From: Rickettsiales bacterium UBA4311
GTDB lineage: Bacteria > Pseudomonadota > Alphaproteobacteria > Rickettsiales > Deianiraeaceae
NCBI GenBank assembly: GCA_002394665.1
Contig: DGUL01000006.1
Location: 13,895 to 77,894, forward strand
Direction of reading: 5' to 3'
Length of the DNA stretch: 64,000 bases
Shown here: positions 53,929-61,902 of the stretch, one piece after another
Layout: each line of letters starts with the position of its first letter
How positions within the stretch are numbered: position 1 is the stretch's first letter
The notes under the pieces: generated by a model
Told to the model about the DNA's origin: nothing
The model's database searches: none
Seen by the model: the letters and a program-made list of their open reading frames with translations, nothing else
Program-made: the position numbers and the translations under genes

Positions 53929-56841
53929 ATGGCAAAGATTGATGATAATTTAAACAACGATTTAAACAATTTCATATCTGTTCGTGGTTGCAATGAAAAC
54001 AATTTAAAAAATGTAAATATAGACATACCAAAACATAAATTTGTTGTAATAACAGGACCAAGTGGAAGCGGAAAATCGTCGCTTGCTTTTGATACAATTT
54101 ACGCAGAAGGACAAAGACGATATATTGGCAACCTTTCAAGCTATGCCCAAATGATTATTGGAGTTCAGAAAAAACCAAACGTTGAAAGTATAAAAGGGCT
54201 TACACCAGCGATTGCAATAGACCAAAAAACTACATCAAAAAACCCACGCTCAACCGTTGGAACAATTACAGAAATTTATGACACCATCCGTGTAATGTTT
54301 TCAAAAGTTGGCAAAGTTTTTTCTCCAACGACAGAAAAACAGCTTTTTAAATATACAAAACCGGAGATTGTTTCACTAATTTCAACACTACCATTGGGCA
54401 CAAAAATTCGCATATTAGCTCCAATAATAAGAAATAAAAAAGGCACTTTGACAAGCGAACTCATAAGATTACAGAAACAAAAACACGAAAAGGTAAGAAT
54501 AGATAAAAAGTTTTATCCGCTTACCGAAGAAATTCCGCAATTAGACGAAACAAAAGAACATACGATTGATGTAATTCTTGAACGCATAATTATAAAGCAA
54601 AACATTGGAACAAGAATAAAAGATGCTGTTGAAAAATGTTTGGAAATAACGGAAGATACAATTATATTGAATATTGTTGAGTTTCCAGAAGGACAAACAT
54701 CTTTTACTTTGAATAAAAATATAGCCCTAAATGTTGGAGATTATTTCTACTTTTCTACAAAATATACAGATCCAGAAAGTTCTTTTACGCTTGAAAGCAC
54801 GGAACCGAAGATGTTTTCCTTTAATCTACCTTTCGGTACTTGTCCTTCTTGCCACGGACTTGGAACAGAAGTTTTTTTTAAAGAAGATTTAATTGTTCCA
54901 GATGAGATGCTATCATTATCAAAAGGTGCAATAGAGCCTTGGAATTACGACAATCCAAAGTACAAAAACAAAGTTCTTGTAGCATTATCAGAAAAATACG
55001 GCTTTTCGCTTGAAGAACCTTATAAAGATTTACCTGAAAAGATTAAAAAGTTGTTAATGTATGGTGGAAAAGACGAAGAAGTGGAAATAACCTACGAAGA
55101 AAGTATGCGAACAATAAAAAGGAAAGTTCCATTCATTGGGGTAATTAACGAAATGAAGGCAAAATTGGAAAATTGCGATGACGAAACACTTTTAATGCAA
55201 CTTGAAAAATACCAAAACCTAACAAAATGCCACGTTTGCAACGGACATAGATTGAAAAAAGAAATCCTACAAATAAAAATAAATAACAAAAACATCGGCG
55301 ACGTTTGCGATATGTCTCTCACTGACGTCAAAAAATGGCTGGAAGAATTACCAAAAAATCTTGAACAAGACGAAGCAAAAATTGTTGAGCAAATAATAAA
55401 AGAAGCAGTTATAAAAATCACATATCTCATTGACATAGGGCTTGGCTATCTAACTCTTTCTCGTTCGGCAAATACATTATCCGGCGGAGAAGCTCAAAGA
55501 ATTAGACTTGCAACACAAATTGGCACAAGCCTTTGCGATATAACTTACGTGCTTGATGAGCCGTCCATTGGATTACACCAATCGGACAACGACAAACTCA
55601 TTGCGACGCTCAAAACATTGAGAGATCACGGCAATTCTGTTATAGTTATAGAGCACGACGAAGAAACGATTAAAAATGCTGACTACTTAGTTGATATTGG
55701 CCCGGGGGCTGGAAAATACGGCGGAGAAGTAATTGATTGCGGAATGCCTAACGAAGTGGCCGAACGAAAGAAAGGAATGACCGGTTTATTTCTCTCCGGA
55801 GCGACTTCTATACCAACGCCGAAAGCACATAGAAAATATGGAAATAGAGAGTTCATTGAAATAACCGGCTGTTGTGAAAATAATTTAAAAAATGTAAATT
55901 TAAAACTTCCACTCGGCAAGTTTATTGCTGTGTCTGGCGTGTCCGGCGGAGGAAAGTCAACTTTAATACTTGATACTTTATATACTGCAATCGCACAACA
56001 AAAACATAGAGCAAAAACAAAGCCGGGAAAATTCAAAGAATTAAAAGGTCTTGAGAACATTGATAAAGTCATAAAAATAGACCAAGATCAAATCGGCAGA
56101 ACGCCTCGCTCAAATCCTGCGACATACACCGGAATTTTTACATTGATAAGAGATCTATACACAGCGTTGCCAGAATCAATAATCCGTGGCTACAAATCAG
56201 GAAGATTTTCAACGAATGTAAGCGGTGGAAGATGTGAAAATTGTCAAGGCGACGGAATGACAAAAATAGAAATGCAACTATTACCAGATACATATGTAGT
56301 TTGTCCTGCTTGCAACGGAAGGAGATATAATCAAGAAACACTTGAAATCAAATACAAAGGCCTTGCAATTGATGAGGTTTTAAACCTTTCTGTCCGCGAA
56401 GCAATGGATGTTTTCAAAGATGAAATTATAATAAGCGAAAAGCTCAAAACACTTTACAACGTTGGGCTTGACTATTTAAAACTTGGACAAAGGGCAACGA
56501 CACTTTCCGGCGGCGAGGCTCAACGAATTCACCTTGCCAAAGAACTTTCAAGAAAAGCAACCGGAAACACTTTATATATACTTGACGAACCCACAACGGG
56601 ACTACATAGTTGCGATATAAAACAACTGCTGGAAGTCTTAAATACACTTGTGGATTACGGCAACACGGTTCTTGTGATAGAACACAACCTTGACGTAATT
56701 AAAACCGCTGACCACGTTATTGATATCGGGCCTGTTGGCGGAGAACTTGGAGGGTATATTGTCGCAGAAGGCACACCACAAGAAGTTGCGGAAAATCCGA
56801 ATAGCATCACTGGAAAATATTTAAAAAGAGTGATGAAATAA
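53929..56841 (+). CDS. uvrA: Excinuclease ABC subunit A
   Basis: 970 residues, full length. First ATPase half with GPSGSGKSSLAFDTIYAEGQRRY and signature LSGGEAQRIRLATQIG. The second half has GVSGGGKSTLILDTL (usually GVSGSGKST) and LSGGEAQRIHLAKELSR. Zinc-binding pairs CPSCHG, CHVCNGHR, CENCQGDG and CPACNGRRY are all present. It recognises bulky DNA damage with UvrB. Single gene 77 bases after htpG. Confidence 0.98.
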   Translation: MAKIDDNLNNDLNNFISVRGCNENNLKNVNIDIPKHKFVVITGPSGSGKSSLAFDTIYAEGQRRYIGNLSSYAQMIIGVQKKPNVESIKGLTPAIAIDQKTTSKNPRSTVGTITEIYDTIRVMFSKVGKVFSPTTEKQLFKYTKPEIVSLISTLPLGTKIRILAPIIRNKKGTLTSELIRLQKQKHEKVRIDKKFYPLTEEIPQLDETKEHTIDVILERIIIKQNIGTRIKDAVEKCLEITEDTIILNIVEFPEGQTSFTLNKNIALNVGDYFYFSTKYTDPESSFTLESTEPKMFSFNLPFGTCPSCHGLGTEVFFKEDLIVPDEMLSLSKGAIEPWNYDNPKYKNKVLVALSEKYGFSLEEPYKDLPEKIKKLLMYGGKDEEVEITYEESMRTIKRKVPFIGVINEMKAKLENCDDETLLMQLEKYQNLTKCHVCNGHRLKKEILQIKINNKNIGDVCDMSLTDVKKWLEELPKNLEQDEAKIVEQIIKEAVIKITYLIDIGLGYLTLSRSANTLSGGEAQRIRLATQIGTSLCDITYVLDEPSIGLHQSDNDKLIATLKTLRDHGNSVIVIEHDEETIKNADYLVDIGPGAGKYGGEVIDCGMPNEVAERKKGMTGLFLSGATSIPTPKAHRKYGNREFIEITGCCENNLKNVNLKLPLGKFIAVSGVSGGGKSTLILDTLYTAIAQQKHRAKTKPGKFKELKGLENIDKVIKIDQDQIGRTPRSNPATYTGIFTLIRDLYTALPESIIRGYKSGRFSTNVSGGRCENCQGDGMTKIEMQLLPDTYVVCPACNGRRYNQETLEIKYKGLAIDEVLNLSVREAMDVFKDEIIISEKLKTLYNVGLDYLKLGQRATTLSGGEAQRIHLAKELSRKATGNTLYILDEPTTGLHSCDIKQLLEVLNTLVDYGNTVLVIEHNLDVIKTADHVIDIGPVGGELGGYIVAEGTPQEVAENPNSITGKYLKRVMK

Positions 56842-56982
56842 GGGCAAAAAAGACAAGACAAAGAAAGAAGAAAGTAAAATAGAAACAAAAACAGCAATTT
56901 TAGGGAACAGAAGACCTGCGAGAGGCAAGTTTGAAAAGCTTAAACATTTAAATTTGAATATTGATGCATAAACTTTATTACA

Positions 56983-57183
56983 TTAAATACCAAAACCACG
57001 CCGACTCTCCTTCTTAACTGTATAGATATTTTTTACATCTTTGTTTTCCAACTCATAAGGATTACTGGCAAACAAACCACTATTGTTACGAATTTTTTTT
57101 GAAAACCCCAAATATTTTGAAGACAAACCGCTTTCAGCACTGACTTTATTCGTTTGTTCGCTTTGGTTTTTTTCCTCAGACAT
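56983..57183 (-). CDS. Small unknown protein
   Basis: 66 residues from ATG 57183. Polar, with SEEKNQSEQTNKVS and a basic C-terminus ending RRGFGI. An upstream in-frame start at 57195 adds four residues. No family known. The composition is protein-like and it stands alone in the gap between uvrA and serS, but small ORFs by chance are possible. Confidence 0.4.
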   Translation of the reverse strand: MSEEKNQSEQTNKVSAESGLSSKYLGFSKKIRNNSGLFASNPYELENKDVKNIYTVKKESRRGFGI

Positions 57184-57281
57184 ATAAAACAGCAATCTAT
57201 TTTATCAAAACCTAAAGCTTTGTCAAAAAAAATAGAAAAAGAAAAAAATCAACAAAAAATCAGTAAATAGTATCTTAACTA

Positions 57282-58535
57282 TTAACCCAAAAGTGAAAAA
57301 ATCTTATCAAAATCAACTTTGCCATCTTTTGTTTGATAATTTTCCATTAAAGCCACAATTGTCCTACCAATTGCCAATGCCGAAGAGTTTAACATATACG
57401 GAAACTCCTTTTTGCCCTCTTTGTTTTCAAATCTTATCTTCGCACGACGAGACTGAAAATTGGTCGTATTAGAACAGCTACATATTTCACGATACTTGTT
57501 TTGTCCAGGTAGCCAAACCTCAATATCATAAGTCTTTGCGGAACAAAAACCAATATCCCCACCGCAGAGGACAACAACACGATAAGCAAGCCCTAAACGT
57601 TGTAAAATTGTCTCCGCACACTCAAGCATTCTTTGATGCTCTGTTTCTCCATCTTCTGGTCTAACAATTGAAACAATCTCAACCTTTGTAAACTGATGCT
57701 GTCTTATCATTCCAGTCGTATCTTTTCCGGCACTCCCAGCCTCGCTCCTAAAACAAGGACTATAAGCACACATCCTTATAGGCAACTGTTCTTCTTTTAA
57801 TATCTTATCGGCATACATATTTACCAAAGCCGTCTCTGCCGTTGGTATTAAATACATTCCGTCGGTTGTTTTATAAATATCCTCCTCAAATTTTGGTAAT
57901 TGTCCTGCATTATAAGCAGAATGTTTATTCACCATAAAAGGAATAAACAGCTCATCAAAACCATATTCCTCGCAAATCCCAACCATAAACTCCCGCAGTT
58001 TTCTTTCAAGCTTTGCACATTCTTTTTTCATTACAACGAACCTACTGCCAGACATCTCTGTCGCGGTTTCAAAATCCAATGTTCCGGTATTTACACCAAG
58101 TTGAGAATGTTCCAAGGGAGTAAAATCAAATTGTGGTTTTGTGCCGACTTTCTTTACTTCAAGATTTTCGCCATCATCCTGTCCAAATGGAACATCTGCC
58201 AAAACCATATTTGGAATTACAGCAAGCTTCTTAAATAATTCACTTTGCAAACTCTGCTGATCTACATTCAAACTTGCTAATTCTTCGCTAATTTTTTTAC
58301 CCTTCTCAACATATTCTGCGAGTTCCTCTCTTGTTTTGCCTTGTTGAGCTAACGCCCCAACTTCTTTTGCAAGTTTATTTTTTTCACTCGCCAAGGTTTC
58401 AAATTTCAACATTGCATCTCTATTTTTCTTGTGAAGCTCCAATATTTCATCAATATTAAAATCCGTTATATTTCTCTTTTCCATTGCTTGGAGAAATTTG
58501 TCCTTATGTTCTACAATCCAATTTATATCAATCAT
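57282..58535 (-). CDS. serS: Serine--tRNA ligase
   Basis: 417 residues. N-terminal coiled-coil arm (LHKKNRDAMLKFETLASEK to GKKISEELASLNVDQQSLQ), then the class II core: RFVVMKKECAKLERKL, IPTAETALVNMYADKIL, CFRSEAGSAGKDTTGMIRQHQFTKVE, the motif 3 region YREICSCSNTTNFQSRRAKIRF and NSSALAIGRTIVALMENYQ. It charges tRNA-Ser. Normal length. Confidence 0.97.
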   Translation of the reverse strand: MIDINWIVEHKDKFLQAMEKRNITDFNIDEILELHKKNRDAMLKFETLASEKNKLAKEVGALAQQGKTREELAEYVEKGKKISEELASLNVDQQSLQSELFKKLAVIPNMVLADVPFGQDDGENLEVKKVGTKPQFDFTPLEHSQLGVNTGTLDFETATEMSGSRFVVMKKECAKLERKLREFMVGICEEYGFDELFIPFMVNKHSAYNAGQLPKFEEDIYKTTDGMYLIPTAETALVNMYADKILKEEQLPIRMCAYSPCFRSEAGSAGKDTTGMIRQHQFTKVEIVSIVRPEDGETEHQRMLECAETILQRLGLAYRVVVLCGGDIGFCSAKTYDIEVWLPGQNKYREICSCSNTTNFQSRRAKIRFENKEGKKEFPYMLNSSALAIGRTIVALMENYQTKDGKVDFDKIFSLLG

Positions 58536-58594
58536 ATCAAAACAAACCCATAGAAGAATTAAATTTATAAAATATATTTCAAGATTTTTTTAAA

Positions 58595-59017
58595 TTGATT
58601 ATTAAAAATACTTTTATTTTTTCTGTTGTGAGTTTGCCGATTTACTTAATTATTGGTTTATTTATCTTTGCACTTTATAACGTAATTATTGAGCAAAACA
58701 TTTTTAAAAAACTTATTTTCTCATCACTGATGCAGTCAATGGTTATCGTGTATTACATCGTTTCTGTTTGGAATGTGTCGGTAATTACACCATTTTACAG
58801 CGGAAGCGTATATTCAAATTATATTGACCCAGTTCCGCAAGTTTTAATGCTTACAGCTATTGTTGTCGGTTTTGCAACCACAGCACTTGGACTCGCTATC
58901 GTCATAAGAATAAAGAGAAAATACGGCACAATAATGTATAGCGAAATGGAAGACAACAACGAAGAAGAAGAAAAAAATCAACAACAAACAACAACTCAAA
59001 GCAAAGAACGCTTATAA
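58595..59017 (+). CDS. mrpC: Na+/H+ antiporter subunit C (MrpC/MnhC, NuoK-like)
   Basis: 140 residues. Three membrane segments, with the diagnostic DPVPQVLMLTAIVVGFATTALGLAIVIRI in the third, as in MnhC/MrpC. The charged C-terminal tail is extra. The TTG start at 58595 may be early; a GTG at 58628 gives VSLPIYLIIG. The other Mrp subunits (A, B, D-G) are normally beside it in one operon, but here clpP and serS are its neighbours. Confidence 0.8.
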   Translation: MIIKNTFIFSVVSLPIYLIIGLFIFALYNVIIEQNIFKKLIFSSLMQSMVIVYYIVSVWNVSVITPFYSGSVYSNYIDPVPQVLMLTAIVVGFATTALGLAIVIRIKRKYGTIMYSEMEDNNEEEEKNQQQTTTQSKERL

Positions 59018-59143
59018 AGCAATGCAACGGCAACGAGCACAAAAGACAAAAGGCAAAAATGAAAAAAAACAAACGAAGTAGACAGATAGAAAAAACGACA
59101 GAAACAACAGCTAAAAAGTATAACCCAAACTATACTCTATCTA

Positions 59144-59770
59144 TCAATCTTCATCCTGATCTTTTGGCAAAAATTGCACTATATCTTCTCTGCTTGCAAC
59201 GACGTGATCTACAAGATGAAAATCTTTCGCCTGCTGTGCTGACATAAAATTGTCTCTTTCCATATTTTCCCTTATAACCTCAATGGAGTTACCAGTATGT
59301 TTTGCATAAATCTCATTCAACTTTTGTTTTGTTGCCTGCATTTCCCTCGCGTGTATTTCAATATCCGTTGCCTGACCTTTAAATCCGCCACTTGGCTGGT
59401 GTATCATGACTCTTGCGTTTGGAAGACAAAATCTTTTATTTCTAGCTCCTGCCATCAAAATCAACGAACCAGCCGAACAGGCTTGTCCCATACAAATCGT
59501 TACAACATCAGGCTTTATAAACTGCATCGTATCATAAATCGACATAGCTGATGTGACTACGCCACCCGGTGAATTGATATAAAGATAAATGTCTTTATCC
59601 GGGTCTTCACTTTCCAAAAATAACAATTGCGCCACAATTAACGATGCCATATTGTCTTCAAACTCCGTTGACAAAAATATAATCCTATCCTTCAAAAGTC
59701 TTGAATAAATGTCATAACTTCTCTCCCCTTTTGAAGTTTGCTCTATTACATATGGAATTAAATTAGACAC
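59144..59770 (-). CDS. clpP: ATP-dependent Clp protease proteolytic subunit
   Basis: 208 residues, start GTG 59770. Catalytic Ser99 in CMGQACSAGSL and His124 in RVMIHQPSGGF, with the Asp in the DFHLVDHV context. ClpP forms tetradecameric rings with ClpX or ClpA. The canonical clpX/lon neighbours are absent. The stop overlaps a lysine-rich opposite-strand frame that I consider spurious. Confidence 0.97.
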   Translation of the reverse strand: MSNLIPYVIEQTSKGERSYDIYSRLLKDRIIFLSTEFEDNMASLIVAQLLFLESEDPDKDIYLYINSPGGVVTSAMSIYDTMQFIKPDVVTICMGQACSAGSLILMAGARNKRFCLPNARVMIHQPSGGFKGQATDIEIHAREMQATKQKLNEIYAKHTGNSIEVIRENMERDNFMSAQQAKDFHLVDHVVASREDIVQFLPKDQDED

Positions 59771-59869
59771 AAAAACCCAAGATTATTGGGGTCCTCAATT
59801 TTTAATTTACAATACTTTTTTAAACCAACAAATGCATAAAGCTTATAGGGCTTATAAAAAATCATAAAG

Positions 59870-60802
59870 CTACCTCCAATATAAAATGTTGTTTTTCTCT
59901 TCTTTTGATAATTTTTTTGTCTCCTTACCGCAATCTATTAGGCAATACTTCAAATGAAAATGTTTCACTCCGTAGTGTTTTGTCTTGTTGTCATAAGTAG
60001 GTAAAACCATATGTGGCGTATCCTTGTCTTTATGCTGTGCTAAAACAATTTTATTTCCATATTTTTTACTGATATCACATACGATCTCTTTTAAAGATCT
60101 ATATTCCGGATCGTTCTCAAAATTTTCCGCACCAAAACAAGCGTTATTAACGATATATATCTTTTTATTGGTATCTTTAAATTCATAACACAACCGATCA
60201 AGGATGTTTCTAAAATCAGACCCATGCGTATCATATATATTGCCTTTTTCTCCCCCGTGATTTAAAAGACCGATTTTTATAACATCAATATCATCATTAC
60301 GGCGAATTGTTTTAATAAAATTATCTAAAGATACTTTACCGTTTAGCAATGCATAAGTCCTAAAAACTCCATACTTATCCTGATAGCCGAATTTAGCCGC
60401 AACATCACCGGGACCTTCTATAGCTTCGTTAATAACAAAATGTGCAACATTTGGTTTTGCTTTTATATCTTTAAGAAGATAATCACGCATAAACTTGTAT
60501 TCTTCAACTTTACTATTATTCCCGTCTCTCGTAAACACTTTTGCAACTCCGTCTATTTGACCATCTTTAAAAGTATCGCATTCTATTTTTTCAATAGAAC
60601 TTTCCTTGCCAAAGTAAAGGGTACCTTTTCCGTTTGGTTTGCCATCTTTCTTTTCACCTTTATAATAACCGTATTCGTGATCCAGATAAAGATTAATTGC
60701 CACAATTGTGACAATCAACCCAAATAACAAACCTCCCGCCACTAATAAACCAATAGCAAGAGCCGAAAGATAAAATTTATTTCTATTAAAAATAGAACCC
60801 AC
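59870..60802 (-). CDS. Membrane-anchored MORN / clan CD (caspase-like) protein
   Basis: 310 residues. A strong membrane segment (residues 11-38) with basic N-terminus predicts an N-in anchor and periplasmic body. Residues 44-100 read as MORN-like motifs (YYKGEKKDGKPNGKGTLYFG, FKDGQIDGVAKVF). The C-terminal half has the clan CD dyad pattern: His182 in GLLNHGGEKG, and Cys222 in IYIVNNACFGAENF, 40 residues apart. It shares these motifs with the gene at 50.8-51.9 kb. No match to a named peptidase family is certain, and the catalytic claim rests on the motif. Confidence 0.55.
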   Translation of the reverse strand: MGSIFNRNKFYLSALAIGLLVAGGLLFGLIVTIVAINLYLDHEYGYYKGEKKDGKPNGKGTLYFGKESSIEKIECDTFKDGQIDGVAKVFTRDGNNSKVEEYKFMRDYLLKDIKAKPNVAHFVINEAIEGPGDVAAKFGYQDKYGVFRTYALLNGKVSLDNFIKTIRRNDDIDVIKIGLLNHGGEKGNIYDTHGSDFRNILDRLCYEFKDTNKKIYIVNNACFGAENFENDPEYRSLKEIVCDISKKYGNKIVLAQHKDKDTPHMVLPTYDNKTKHYGVKHFHLKYCLIDCGKETKKLSKEEKNNILYWR

Positions 60803-60875
60803 TCAAGTAATATACATCAAAAAAAACAAAAAAAAAACAATCAATGACAGAAACTTGCTATGTTAAACTTTTTAC

Positions 60876-60903
60876 TTGACTTTTATAATTCATATGTTAT
60901 AAA
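60876..60903 (+). promoter_or_regulatory. Probable promoter of the transposase gene
   Basis: TTGACT (60876-60881) is followed after 16 bases by TATAAA (60898-60903), 15 bases before the ATG at 60919. A short spacer but good boxes. Confidence 0.45.
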
Positions 60904-60918
60904 ATCAATATAAATTAT

Positions 60919-61899
60919 ATGCCAAGTATAGATGAAATTAGAGAACTATTAAAAAATATGTCTAACGAGCAAAGATTAGAATTGATAAGATTGTGTAATA
61001 TAGAAAATAATAAATCAAAAGATAATGAATATTCAAATCAGTTATCAAACAATCATCATTGTCCGCATTGTGGTAGTAATAAAATATGTAAAAATGGTTT
61101 TACTGGCAAAGCACAGCAATTTAGATGTAATGCTTGTAAAAAGAATTATAGCATAAGAACAAATACAATTTTCTTTCAAACACATAAATCAATAGAATTG
61201 TGGCAAGAATACATTGAATTATTTAGTCAAGGTTTAGCACTTCGTAAAATAGTTGAAAAATTAAACAATAAAATTTCATTACCTACTGCTTTCTATTGGA
61301 GACACAAAATATTAAAAGTTTTAACTAAAAAAGACGATAATGATAAATTAGGAGGTATTATTGAGGCAGATGAGACATTTTTTGAGGAAAGTCAAAAAGG
61401 AAGTAGAAAAATGACAAGAAAACCAAGAAAAAGAGGTTTTAGTAGTTATGTTGGAAATAAAAGAAGTAAGGTTTGTGTATTAACAGCAATAGATAGAAAT
61501 AAAGCATCATTTACAAAACCAGTAGGATTTGGAGGTTTAGAGAAAGATGATGTTATACTTTTACAAAGACATATTGTAAAAGACAGCATATTGATAACAG
61601 ACGGAAATAGAACTTATAGAAATTTACACGATATTAAATTGAAGTCATTAAAGTTTGGTAAGCCAGAAAATAAGGTTTATCATCTAAACAACATCAACAA
61701 CTTTCATTCAATGTTAAAGAAATTTATGATAAGATTTAATGGAGTAGCAACAAAGTATTTGGATTATTATATTGAATATTTTAAGAATATTAAAGATAAT
61801 ATAGACATATTTACAGCATTATTAAATAATTCTTGTTATTACAGAAATATTGATGTTAAGAATAAGAGGGTTTGTTTTGAGAGAATTGTGAATTTATAA
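60919..61899 (+). CDS. IS1595-family (ISXO2-like) transposase
   Basis: 326 residues. N-terminal zinc ribbon (HCPHCGS...RCNACKKNYS), a helical domain with FSQGLALRKIVEKLN, then a DDE-type catalytic domain with IIEADETFFEE, the second acidic ILITDGNRTYRNL, and NINNFHSMLKKFMIRFNGVATKYLDYYIEYF, a hallmark of this family. Its stop is only 3 bases from the stop of the convergent restriction-modification gene, so a standard IS right end cannot fit between. I did not find terminal inverted repeats on either side by eye. Confidence 0.9.
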   Translation: MPSIDEIRELLKNMSNEQRLELIRLCNIENNKSKDNEYSNQLSNNHHCPHCGSNKICKNGFTGKAQQFRCNACKKNYSIRTNTIFFQTHKSIELWQEYIELFSQGLALRKIVEKLNNKISLPTAFYWRHKILKVLTKKDDNDKLGGIIEADETFFEESQKGSRKMTRKPRKRGFSSYVGNKRSKVCVLTAIDRNKASFTKPVGFGGLEKDDVILLQRHIVKDSILITDGNRTYRNLHDIKLKSLKFGKPENKVYHLNNINNFHSMLKKFMIRFNGVATKYLDYYIEYFKNIKDNIDIFTALLNNSCYYRNIDVKNKRVCFERIVNL

Positions 61900-61902
61900 T
61901 GA

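Noticed and set aside
54000..56600. Changed Walker A in UvrA (GVSGGGKST)
   Set aside because: A Gly in place of Ser at that site is tolerated in P-loops, and all other motifs are intact, so I do not treat it as a defect.
59059..59247. 62-codon frame before clpP
   Set aside because: Mostly overlaps the 3' end of clpP on the other strand and has low-complexity N-terminal composition.
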